From: Bacteroidales bacterium
GTDB lineage: Bacteria; Bacteroidota; Bacteroidia; Bacteroidales; ML635J-15
Direction of reading: 5' to 3'
Assembly (NCBI GenBank): GCA_027858835.1
Contig: JAQIBY010000081.1
Coordinates: forward strand, 1 to 38,613
DNA: 38,613 nucleotides
Positions 17,767-24,700 of this stretch are shown in pieces. Under the pieces are notes generated by a model. The model was not told the origin of the DNA and did not search any database. It worked only from the letters and a program-made list of their open reading frames with translations. A program made the position numbers and the translations under genes. Position 1 is the stretch's first letter. Each line of letters starts with the position of its first letter.

Positions 17767-18264
17767 TCAACTGTTGTTGTTACTAGGATTGTTTATAATA
17801 TACTGTCTTATTCTGTTTAATTCCTTTTCATCTCGGATAATCCGGTCATGAAACAGTGTTTGCCATGCAAATTCATATCCGGCCTGGTGAATCTCATAAC
17901 TGACTCTCCCTTTGTACCATCTGATGACTCTGGATAGATTATCATAAAGCATAGGATTTTTCAATCCAGCAAAACCACCAATCTTTGTAGCATTAGCAAC
18001 ACTATTATTAGCTGCTGTACTAGTGGGGATGCGATTAATCGCATCCCCACTGTCAGCAGCATCCATGATGTTGGATTTATCAATCTCAATAATTCCATGC
18101 ACATGGTTTGGCATGACAATAAATTCATCCAGTTTTGCAAAAGGAAATTGTTCTGGTATCATTTCCCAATATTCATTGGCTAATTTTCCAAGAGCAGAAT
18201 ATTGCATTGCTTCTGCAATTACATCTCCAAAATAGTGCACATGATTTTTTGTCTTTATTGTCAC
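17767..18264 (-). CDS. REP-associated tyrosine transposase (RAYT, IS200-like), N-terminus cut
   Basis: This reading frame gives 165 residues of a single-strand HUH nuclease of the RAYT/TnpA-REP type. LDEFIVMPNHVHGIIEI holds the HUH pair, and LSRVIRWYKGRVSYE with RIIRDEKELNRIRQYIINNP is the conserved C-terminal half, with Tyr of RWYKGR a candidate nucleophile. This frame begins at a GTG within the first beta strand (FVTIKTKN), so it lacks the family's N-terminal ~28 residues. These are encoded just upstream in the same frame but separated by a TGA at 18274-18276. The central insert DSGDAINRIPTS is encoded by a perfect 30-bp palindrome. RAYTs are usually single-copy domesticated genes that manage REP palindromes. 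Activity of the shortened form is doubtful. Confidence 0.85.
   Translation of the reverse strand: MTIKTKNHVHYFGDVIAEAMQYSALGKLANEYWEMIPEQFPFAKLDEFIVMPNHVHGIIEIDKSNIMDAADSGDAINRIPTSTAANNSVANATKIGGFAGLKNPMLYDNLSRVIRWYKGRVSYEIHQAGYEFAWQTLFHDRIIRDEKELNRIRQYIINNPSNNNS
18011..18060. repeat. REP-like long palindrome inside the RAYT gene
   Basis: Bases 18022-18051 form a perfect 30-bp palindrome with half-site AGTGGGGATGCGATT. Outside it, GCTGCTG (18011-18017) and CAGCAGC (18054-18060) make a further 7-bp inverted pair, with 4 and 2 unpaired bases between. In the RAYT frame the palindrome encodes SGDAINRIPT. A foldback of this size is of the type that RAYT enzymes recognise. Confidence 0.9.
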
Positions 18265-18348
18265 AAAATAACTTCAATTCCAGCCATAATTCCATGATTG
18301 CAACCGGAGCCCTTTGTCACTGAATCTTTTTTTGTAATTTGATGACAT
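18265..18348 (-). pseudogene. 5' part of the RAYT gene beyond an in-frame TGA
   Basis: Upstream of the GTG the same frame reads from an ATG at 18348 through MSSNYKKRFSDKGLRLQ and SWNYGWN, then TGA at 18274-18276, then SYFVTIKTKN. Relatives normally have a small residue such as Gly or Ala where the stop is, and GGA to TGA is one base change. The upstream codons still read like a normal RAYT start, so the mutation looks recent, or the base may be a sequencing error. Confidence 0.7.
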
Positions 18349-18468
18349 ATTTGATGGCTTGATTTCCTTACAAAATAAGAATAATTGTAGAAACTTTAAA
18401 ATGAGCCTTTTAGTTTTTTTGTAAATAGTGGTAAAATAGTGGTATAGTTGTATAGTTGTTTGTTTGTA

Positions 18469-19242
18469 TTACTTACATCTGGGATCCCGAATTACGGCAT
18501 TTTCTTTATCGGCTGCCGGCATGTAATCTAAATAGATATTGGATAAGGCTTTATACATATTAACTTTTGCTTCGGGAAATTTCGTTTGGATATCATCCAA
18601 CAAATCCCGCATCTCAAAACGCCGGGTTAAGTTTTCGTGTGGGCACTTTTTTCGTTCAGACGGAAATTGATGAATATTCGCAAAGCGCTGAGTATCATCA
18701 CTACTAAGATCAAGCATAGGTCGGATAAGTTTGATAAGCCCTTCAAACATACTTAATTTTCCAGGCATTGATGATAATGTCCCGTAAGAAATCATGTTCA
18801 GCATCATGGTTTCCAAAGCATCATCACGATGATGTCCCAATGCCAGTTTATTCGCATCAAGTTGCCTTGTCATTTCAAACAAACGCTTTCTCCGATTCCA
18901 CGAGCAATAAAAACAGGTCGAATCTTTTGCGGTTTTATTGAAATCAACAGAAACTTTCTCGATAATCAAGGGCACTTTCAGCTCATCACAAAACTGCTGT
19001 AACCACTGACTATCAACCTTATAAGGAACTTCCTGCACATCGATATGTACAGCAATTAAATGATAATTGGATTTTGAAAATCTTCTTCGTCCTGCAAGGG
19101 TTTGTAACAAAGCCAAACTGTCTTTTCCACCAGATAAACCCACGCATACCTTATCACCATCCTGCAACATATCATGCGCATGAATGCAAGCACCAACCCG
19201 GGCATAAAACTTTTGAACAAAACGTTTTTCAAGTTTATTCAT
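18469..19242 (-). CDS. TtcA-like tRNA 2-thiolation ATPase
   Basis: This 257-residue cytoplasmic PP-loop ATPase has SGGKDS at residues 37-42, a CFYC pair at 110-113 and a third Cys at 200 (KKCPHE). That matches the three cysteines which hold the iron-sulfur cluster in TtcA, the enzyme that makes 2-thiocytidine at tRNA position 32. GHHRDDALETMMLN is the second conserved loop. It is shorter than E. coli TtcA (about 311 residues) but covers the whole core. It lies 30 bases after anmK and has its own -7 box ending four bases before the ATG. TtcA family membership is clear; the exact tRNA target is inferred. Confidence 0.9.
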   Translation of the reverse strand: MNKLEKRFVQKFYARVGACIHAHDMLQDGDKVCVGLSGGKDSLALLQTLAGRRRFSKSNYHLIAVHIDVQEVPYKVDSQWLQQFCDELKVPLIIEKVSVDFNKTAKDSTCFYCSWNRRKRLFEMTRQLDANKLALGHHRDDALETMMLNMISYGTLSSMPGKLSMFEGLIKLIRPMLDLSSDDTQRFANIHQFPSERKKCPHENLTRRFEMRDLLDDIQTKFPEAKVNMYKALSNIYLDYMPAADKENAVIRDPRCK

Positions 19243-19246
19243 TTTG

Positions 19247-19254
19247 CAAAGATA
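19247..19254 (-). promoter_or_regulatory. -7 box TATCTTTG, likely giving a leaderless ttcA-like mRNA
   Basis: The sequence reads TATCTTTG, then CAAA, then ATG. With a start site expected a few bases after the box, the mRNA would begin at or just before the start codon. The box lies in the 30-base gap between anmK and this gene, so the gene probably has its own transcript. Confidence 0.65.
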
Positions 19255-19272
19255 GGGATTATTAAAAAGAAT

Positions 19273-20337
19273 CTAAGGCTTAGATATGGTTCCGGCAGAA
19301 TGATCATTTGAAGCACCGGTAACTGATGCCAACACGTTTATTCGATTTTCAAAACGCAAAACACCAAGCAAAGCAAACACAAGTGCCTCCTTGTAATCCA
19401 CAATTTGTTCATCAGGAATTATCAATTCTGCATTTGATTTTTGATTCAATAGCTCAATCAAATATTTATTTTTCGCACCACCACCAGTAACTAATACTTT
19501 ACCAGATAATGGGGATGCAATCTGCTTTGTTATATGAATCATAAAAGTATGTAACAAATCAGGAACCGCATAATCATTTTCTTGCAACAAGGGAAAAATT
19601 GATTTTTCAACCCATTCCCTACCCAGTGATTTCGGAGGTTTTTGACGATAATAATCCAAAGCCTCCAAAGCCTCATATAACTCCGGCAAAAGTTTACCGC
19701 TACGTGCAATTTCGCCATCTCTATCATATTGATAATCGATAAGATCCGCAAGGTAATTCAACACGAAGTTTACCGGAGAAATATCGTATGCAATACGTTT
19801 TCCGCCTTTTTGGTAAGAAATATTTGAAAATCCGCCAAGGTTCAGGCATTGATTATATTCTGAAAACAATAAGTGATCACCGATGGGAACTAAAGGCGCT
19901 CCCTGTCCTCCCATTTCAACATCCTCAACACGAAAATCATAAACCACCGGGATGCCGGTTTCATCTGCAATTTCTTTTCCAGCACCAATTTGACGAGTTA
20001 TACCTTGCTCCGGATCATGAAATACGGTATGTCCGTGAGAGGCAATTAAATCAATCTGGCTGGGTGAAATCTGCCGATCAATTAAAAAACCCCGAACAAC
20101 TTTCCCGCAATACTTTCCAAATGCAATATCCAAGGTATTGATGGCATCCGGTTTTAATTTGTGCGCTGTATTCAGTCTATCCTGCCAATGCGAGGAGTAA
20201 GCGATAAAATCTGCGGCTTCAATTTGAAATGAATAGCCATCATCTTGCTTTATAAAGCTGCAAGCCACGATATCCAAGCCATCCAAAGACGTACCTGACA
20301 TCAGACCAATTGCATAATATTTTCTTTTCACTGACAA
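19273..20337 (-). CDS. anmK: Anhydro-N-acetylmuramic acid kinase
   Basis: This 354-residue cytoplasmic kinase converts 1,6-anhydro-MurNAc to MurNAc-6-phosphate in cell-wall recycling. It starts YYAIGLMSGTSLDGLDIV, the AnmK phosphate-binding signature. LIASHGHTVFHDPEQG, GQGAPLVPIGDHLLF and LNLGGFSNISY are further family motifs, and VLVTGGGAKNKYLIELL is the C-terminal ATPase motif. The length is normal. The start codon is unusual: the frame begins with TTG at 20337, with a GTG two codons on; no nearby ATG is in frame before the conserved core. It is divergent from the universal stress protein gene with 74 bases between. Confidence 0.95.
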   Translation of the reverse strand: MSVKRKYYAIGLMSGTSLDGLDIVACSFIKQDDGYSFQIEAADFIAYSSHWQDRLNTAHKLKPDAINTLDIAFGKYCGKVVRGFLIDRQISPSQIDLIASHGHTVFHDPEQGITRQIGAGKEIADETGIPVVYDFRVEDVEMGGQGAPLVPIGDHLLFSEYNQCLNLGGFSNISYQKGGKRIAYDISPVNFVLNYLADLIDYQYDRDGEIARSGKLLPELYEALEALDYYRQKPPKSLGREWVEKSIFPLLQENDYAVPDLLHTFMIHITKQIASPLSGKVLVTGGGAKNKYLIELLNQKSNAELIIPDEQIVDYKEALVFALLGVLRFENRINVLASVTGASNDHSAGTISKP

Positions 20338-20345
20338 TTTTTTGC

Positions 20346-20353
20346 TAAAGTTA
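20346..20353 (-). promoter_or_regulatory. Candidate -7 box for anmK
   Basis: TAACTTTA is one base off TAnnTTTG and lies eight bases before the proposed TTG start, so the leader would be very short. It supports starting anmK at 20337 or 20331. Confidence 0.4.
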
Positions 20354-20411
20354 GCAAAATTGAAACAAAATATGTATTTTAGTGCAAATTAATTTATAAA
20401 AAAACTAGCAC

Positions 20412-21272
20412 ATGAAAAAAATTATCGTACCTATTGATTTTTCCGAAGAGTCGCTTTATGCATTAGATTACGCAAGTATTTGGGCTAACAAATATAAATC
20501 AGATGTACAAATGGTGTATGTACAAACAAGAAAAGCGTCAAAACATTGGATTTCTGAGAAAAAAGAAAAGGAAAGTGTAGAAAAGCAATTCATAGAACTC
20601 CAAAAAAAATATGCTGACAAATTTCATAAAGCTTGTAAATTTAACTATATCATTAAAAAAGGCAGAGTATTTGAAGAAATTGCAGAACAAGCTGAAGCTT
20701 TTGATGATTCAATGGTAATTTGCACGACACATGGCGAATCAGGATGGAGTAATTTCTTTATCGGAAGTAATACATATAGAATTGTAGAGGGCACAATGCG
20801 TCCTGTGATTTCAATTGGTGTAAATCAGAAACACAAAAAACCGAAAACCATTGTGATGCCAATTGACATTACTAAAGAAACTCGGGAAAAAGTGCCTTTA
20901 GTCGCAAGTGTTGCCAAACATTTTGATGCAGAAGTTCACATTCTTAAAGTCACTTCATCAACCGGCGAAGGCATTCACAATACACTGAATTTGTACGCTA
21001 AACAAGTTGCTAAATATTTTGATGAGCGCGATGTGAAATATAAGAGCAGTCTGATTGTTGGTGACAATATTACCGATGTTACAATCGAATATGCAAAAAC
21101 CGTTGAAGCAAATTTGATTATAATTATGACAGAACAAATTAAAGCTTGGACAAATATGCTAATGGGCTCGTATGCGCAACAAATGCTTAACAATTCACCA
21201 ATTCCGGTACTAAGTGTTACACCATACGATGTTACCTTAAAAGGCTCATCATTCCGAACTATGGGGGGATAA
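20412..21272 (+). CDS. Tandem universal stress protein (two UspA domains)
   Basis: This 286-residue cytoplasmic protein consists of two UspA folds in one chain. The first spans about residues 1-140 (KKIIVPIDFSEESLYALDYA, then SMVICTTHGESGWSNFFIGS). The second spans about 145-278 (KTIVMPIDITKETREKVPL, then LIIIMTEQIKAWTNMLMGSYAQQML, then PIPVLSV). The nucleotide-binding G-x2-G-x9-G-S/T loop is only partly kept, with GESGWSNFFIGSNT in domain 1. Such proteins help cells under stress; ligands vary. It is a single gene ended by a strong hairpin. Confidence 0.93.
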   Translation: MKKIIVPIDFSEESLYALDYASIWANKYKSDVQMVYVQTRKASKHWISEKKEKESVEKQFIELQKKYADKFHKACKFNYIIKKGRVFEEIAEQAEAFDDSMVICTTHGESGWSNFFIGSNTYRIVEGTMRPVISIGVNQKHKKPKTIVMPIDITKETREKVPLVASVAKHFDAEVHILKVTSSTGEGIHNTLNLYAKQVAKYFDERDVKYKSSLIVGDNITDVTIEYAKTVEANLIIIMTEQIKAWTNMLMGSYAQQMLNNSPIPVLSVTPYDVTLKGSSFRTMGG

Positions 21273-21303
21273 TTTAATAGGAAAAATTAAGTATAATAAT
21301 TAC

Positions 21304-21342
21304 ACAGGCGATGAAAATAGAATTTTTTCATCGCCTGTTTTA
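21304..21342 (+). terminator. Terminator hairpin after the universal stress protein gene
   Basis: A perfect 14-bp stem ACAGGCGATGAAAA/TTTTCATCGCCTGT with a 7-base loop lies 32 bases after the stop and runs into TTAT. The T-tract is short, but the stem is long and placed correctly, and the A-run at the 5' side would make it work in both directions. Confidence 0.85.
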
Positions 21343-21454
21343 TATTAATTTATACGCTACATAAGCAATTAAAAAAATATTGCGAAGCAATTGAAATTTT
21401 CCTTTGAAATGCTCGATATTTTGTATTTTCATGCCCAAATAAAAACATTGCATT

Positions 21455-22822
21455 ATGAGTTTAAAAAGCACAAATCCATTTACCGGAAAGCTTATCAAGG
21501 AATACCCGAGTCACAGCGACCTAGAAATTGAGAAATTATTAAACAATTCCGTTGATGCCTACCAATCATGGAAACGTGTTTCAATAAAAGAACGTGCGTT
21601 ACTAATGAAGCAAGCTGCAGAAATCCTTCGTGATAATAAAATGAAATATGCTGAAATCATGTCCAATGAAATGGGAAAATGCATTACTGAAGCACAAGCA
21701 GAGGTAGAAAAATCGGCATGGGTATGTGATTATTATGCAGAAAAGGCTTCTGAATTCATGAATCCTAAAAATATAAAAACAGATTACCTCATTTCAAAAG
21801 TAATTTATCAGCCAATTGGTCCGATTTTAGCAATTATGCCGTGGAATTTCCCGCTTTGGCAGGTTTTTCGCTTTGCCGCTCCAAACTTAATGGCCGGAAA
21901 CACCGGAATTTTAAAACATGCTAGCAATGTCAGCGGCTGTTCCTTATCCATTCAAGAGGTATTTGAAAAGGCAGGATTTCCTACAGGCGTTTTTCAATCC
22001 GTTTTAATTCGGGGATCAGAAACATCTAAAGTCATTGAAGACAAACGAATTGCCGGAGTCACACTCACAGGAAGCACAGAAGCAGGAAAAAAAGTTGCAG
22101 AAGCTGCCGGAAAATCCTTAAAGAAGACCGTATTGGAACTGGGCGGAAGTGACCCCTATCTCATCTTAGCAGATGCAGACATTTCTCTCGCAGCAGAAAA
22201 ATGTGCTGCCGGGCGCTTACTCAATGCCGGACAATCCTGCATTGGAGCAAAACGCTTTCTGGTGCATGATGCAATATATGATGAATTTCTTTCGGCATTC
22301 AAGCAAGCGATGCAAGCAGTTAAACTTGGAAATCCCATGGATGCAAACACACAAATGGGACCGCTGGCAAACACAAGTTTCAGAGACGATTTACATTATC
22401 AGGTAGAAAAATCAATAGAAGCCGGTGCAACTTGTATTCTGGGTGGAGAAATTCCCGACATGCAAGCTGCATTTTATCCTTCGACAATACTTGCAGATGT
22501 AAAACCCGGGATGCCTGCCTATGATGATGAGCTGTTTGGACCAGTCGCATCTGTCATTCGGATTAAAAATGACGAAGAAGCCATCTGCATTGCAAATGAT
22601 ACAGTCTTTGGACTTGGTGCTGCTGTATTTTCAAAAAATCTAAAAAAGGCAGAAAAGATTGCAGAGGAAATTGAATCAGGAGCTGTTTTCATCAATGATT
22701 TTGTAAAATCTGACCCCCGCTTACCATTTGGTGGCGTTAAAGAAAGCGGATATGGAAGGGAATTATCTAAAGAAGGATTCCGTGAATTCTTAAACATTAA
22801 AACCATAGCAGGGAAACCATAA
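21455..22822 (+). CDS. NAD(P)-dependent aldehyde dehydrogenase, succinate-semialdehyde type (Sad/GabD-like)
   Basis: This 455-residue cytoplasmic enzyme oxidises an aldehyde, probably succinate semialdehyde, to the acid. Landmarks are IMPWNFPLWQVFRFAAPNLMAGNTGILKHASN (cofactor-binding region), TLTGSTEAGKKVA, LELGGSDPYLIL with the general-base Glu, and GQSCIGAKRFLVHD with the catalytic Cys. The IMPWNFPLWQ and GNTGILKHA wording is that of the Sad/YneI subgroup. The C-terminal LPFGGVKESGYGREL is also typical. It is preceded by a strong terminator, so it has its own promoter. The substrate is inferred from the subgroup. Confidence 0.92.
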   Translation: MSLKSTNPFTGKLIKEYPSHSDLEIEKLLNNSVDAYQSWKRVSIKERALLMKQAAEILRDNKMKYAEIMSNEMGKCITEAQAEVEKSAWVCDYYAEKASEFMNPKNIKTDYLISKVIYQPIGPILAIMPWNFPLWQVFRFAAPNLMAGNTGILKHASNVSGCSLSIQEVFEKAGFPTGVFQSVLIRGSETSKVIEDKRIAGVTLTGSTEAGKKVAEAAGKSLKKTVLELGGSDPYLILADADISLAAEKCAAGRLLNAGQSCIGAKRFLVHDAIYDEFLSAFKQAMQAVKLGNPMDANTQMGPLANTSFRDDLHYQVEKSIEAGATCILGGEIPDMQAAFYPSTILADVKPGMPAYDDELFGPVASVIRIKNDEEAICIANDTVFGLGAAVFSKNLKKAEKIAEEIESGAVFINDFVKSDPRLPFGGVKESGYGRELSKEGFREFLNIKTIAGKP

Positions 22823-22864
22823 AGACTTATATCAACAACACAAACATCAGACAATCAGGAATTT

Positions 22865-22954
22865 ATGCAAATTCAGAAAAATCGAATATTTAGTTCTGAC
22901 AAAAATGCCTTTTATACAATTATTATTTTGATTACATTTATCCTGATATTATAA
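22865..22954 (+). CDS. Possible 29-residue membrane peptide
   Basis: A short frame starting MQIQKNRIFSSDKNAFYT ends in a run of 11 mostly Ile and Leu residues, consistent with one short membrane segment. It lies in the 177-base gap between the dehydrogenase and the deformylase gene, with no clear ribosome-binding site. It is only a candidate; AT-rich sequence readily yields such frames. Confidence 0.2.
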   Translation: MQIQKNRIFSSDKNAFYTIIILITFILIL

Positions 22955-22999
22955 AAAGCCGTTCGGAATTTAAAAATCCCGAGATTAAATTCATGTATT

Positions 23000-24550
23000 A
23001 TGAAAAAACTAAGTGTTATCATCTTGATTAGTTTCCTCAGCATCAGCTTATTTGCTCAGGAAAGTATAGAAATTGATTTTGAGATTAACCAAAATAGCAA
23101 CCAATTGGTTTTGGATTCAGTGCTGATAGAAAACACGACAGCAACTTGTGACACAATGATTTATTATCCAAATACCACACTTAATCTAAATATGCTTTCC
23201 GGAATTGAGGAGCTCTACAGTCAAAATAAATTGCATGTAAGGGCAAACTACCCAAACCCTTTTGATGCATACAGTATCATTGAATTATATGTCCCGGAAC
23301 AGACTGTGCAATTTTCAATTTATGACATTCAGGGAAAATCAGTCTTAGAAAAAGAAATTATCTGCGGAAGCGGCTTACAACAATTTAAATTTCATGCCGG
23401 TGCAGAAGCGCAATACCTTATAAAAGTGAAATCCGGAAATCAAAACACCAGTTTGCAACTTATGCACAGTGGCGATACAGGAAGCAAAGCACAAATTGAG
23501 CATTTGGGAAAAATCAGTGAAGCAAAAAACACAACACAAAAAGCCAATGGATTCTCCTTCACTTCCGGCGATCAACTAAATTTCACAGCTTGGGTAATAG
23601 CTTGCGGCACTGTAGAATCAACGAATGCAAGTGCCCAACCGGAAGGAAGCGAGATAATCAGTTTTGATTTCACACACTTAAGCAATTTACAAGCCTCAAC
23701 ACCGGAAATTGATGAAATTATTCCCGGAGAAAATGAAATTACGTGGAAATGGTCGGATGTCTCTGATAGTGATGGCTATAAATATGCTTATGTAAATGAT
23801 TACGAAACAGCAACCGATATTGGCACAACAACTCAAATGACAACTGACGATTTAAGCGCCGGCACAAATTATAAATTATTCATTTGGGCATATAATGACT
23901 GCGGTGAGTCACATGCTTTGGAAATGTATCAAGCGACCTCAGCCATTCCGTTTACACAAGATGAAAACGATACCATTACAAATGCACCGTCAAACAGCAG
24001 CATGGCGGTTATGAATATTTTCGAACAACCAGACAGCATCATCCTGAGAACACCTTCAACCAATGTTTTATTTGATGAAGAGAATCTTGATTATCTCGTG
24101 GAGCGCATGCAAAGCACTGTTAGCGCAGAATCCGGCGTTGGAATAGCTGCACCACAAGTTGGAATTAACAGACTTGTTATCTGGGTACAACGGTATGATA
24201 TTGGAGCAATTATGCATCCTTGGGAAGTGTATTACAACCCAAGAATTGTTAATTATTCTGATACTGTAGTTTACAAAAATGATGGATGTTTATCTGTTCC
24301 TACGAGCGGTGATTATCCCGAAATCGAAGGATTTTCATACCGAGCAATTTGGGTAGATGTTGAGTATTACACTGAAACCGGAGAAAAAGTGGTTGAACGG
24401 ATTAATCATCAATATACAGCGCATATTTTCCAACATGAAATTGATCATCTGAATGCAGTTATGTTCTTTGACAGACAAGTTGAAGAGGGTAAAGACAGGT
24501 TCACAATTATTGAAGGCGATTCTTACGAAGGACTTCCAACTATTGATTAA
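23000..24550 (+). CDS. Exported peptide deformylase fused to sorting-like and FN3-like domains
   Basis: This is a 516-residue protein. A signal peptide (MKKLSVIILISFLSI, cleavage after LFAQ) is followed at about residues 82-157 by a T9SS-type sorting-like module (NYPNPFDAYSIIELYVPE, SIYDIQGKSVL, YLIKVKSG), here near the N-terminus rather than the C-terminus. An FN3-like domain (about 231-315) precedes a peptide deformylase domain (about 336-505). All three deformylase motifs are there: GVGIAAPQ (379-386), DGCLS (428-432, Asp instead of the usual Glu) and HEIDH (479-483). Metal ligands C430, H479 and H483 and catalytic E480 are kept. Ordinary Def works in the cytoplasm on new proteins; this one is predicted to be outside it. 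The target is unknown. It has 177 bases upstream and an unlinked GIN lipoprotein downstream. Confidence 0.9.
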   Translation: MKKLSVIILISFLSISLFAQESIEIDFEINQNSNQLVLDSVLIENTTATCDTMIYYPNTTLNLNMLSGIEELYSQNKLHVRANYPNPFDAYSIIELYVPEQTVQFSIYDIQGKSVLEKEIICGSGLQQFKFHAGAEAQYLIKVKSGNQNTSLQLMHSGDTGSKAQIEHLGKISEAKNTTQKANGFSFTSGDQLNFTAWVIACGTVESTNASAQPEGSEIISFDFTHLSNLQASTPEIDEIIPGENEITWKWSDVSDSDGYKYAYVNDYETATDIGTTTQMTTDDLSAGTNYKLFIWAYNDCGESHALEMYQATSAIPFTQDENDTITNAPSNSSMAVMNIFEQPDSIILRTPSTNVLFDEENLDYLVERMQSTVSAESGVGIAAPQVGINRLVIWVQRYDIGAIMHPWEVYYNPRIVNYSDTVVYKNDGCLSVPTSGDYPEIEGFSYRAIWVDVEYYTETGEKVVERINHQYTAHIFQHEIDHLNAVMFFDRQVEEGKDRFTIIEGDSYEGLPTID

Positions 24551-24700
24551 TAAGCCAATCTGTTAAAGAACAAAAAACAATCTGTTAAGGTACTTATAAA
24601 TCTACAAAAACCGTGTAACAATTTCTCGTTTCAGGCGTCATGAAGTTGAAATCGGCACATAATTTGTCGAAGGAAAATTTGATCTTAAACAAAATTTAAA

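Noticed and set aside
18274-18276. TGA as a recoded sense codon in the RAYT
   Set aside because: The RAYT itself ends in TGA, and the frame has no selenocysteine-type context; a mutation or error is simpler.
18421-18468. Tandem ATAGTGGTA/ATAGTTGTTTG tract as a CRISPR or attachment site
   Set aside because: The units are too short and irregular; it looks like simple repeat slippage between genes.
24551-24700. Direct repeat CAATCTGTTAA (twice) after the deformylase gene as a regulatory site
   Set aside because: It occurs only twice and has no symmetry, so it cannot be separated from chance in AT-rich sequence.
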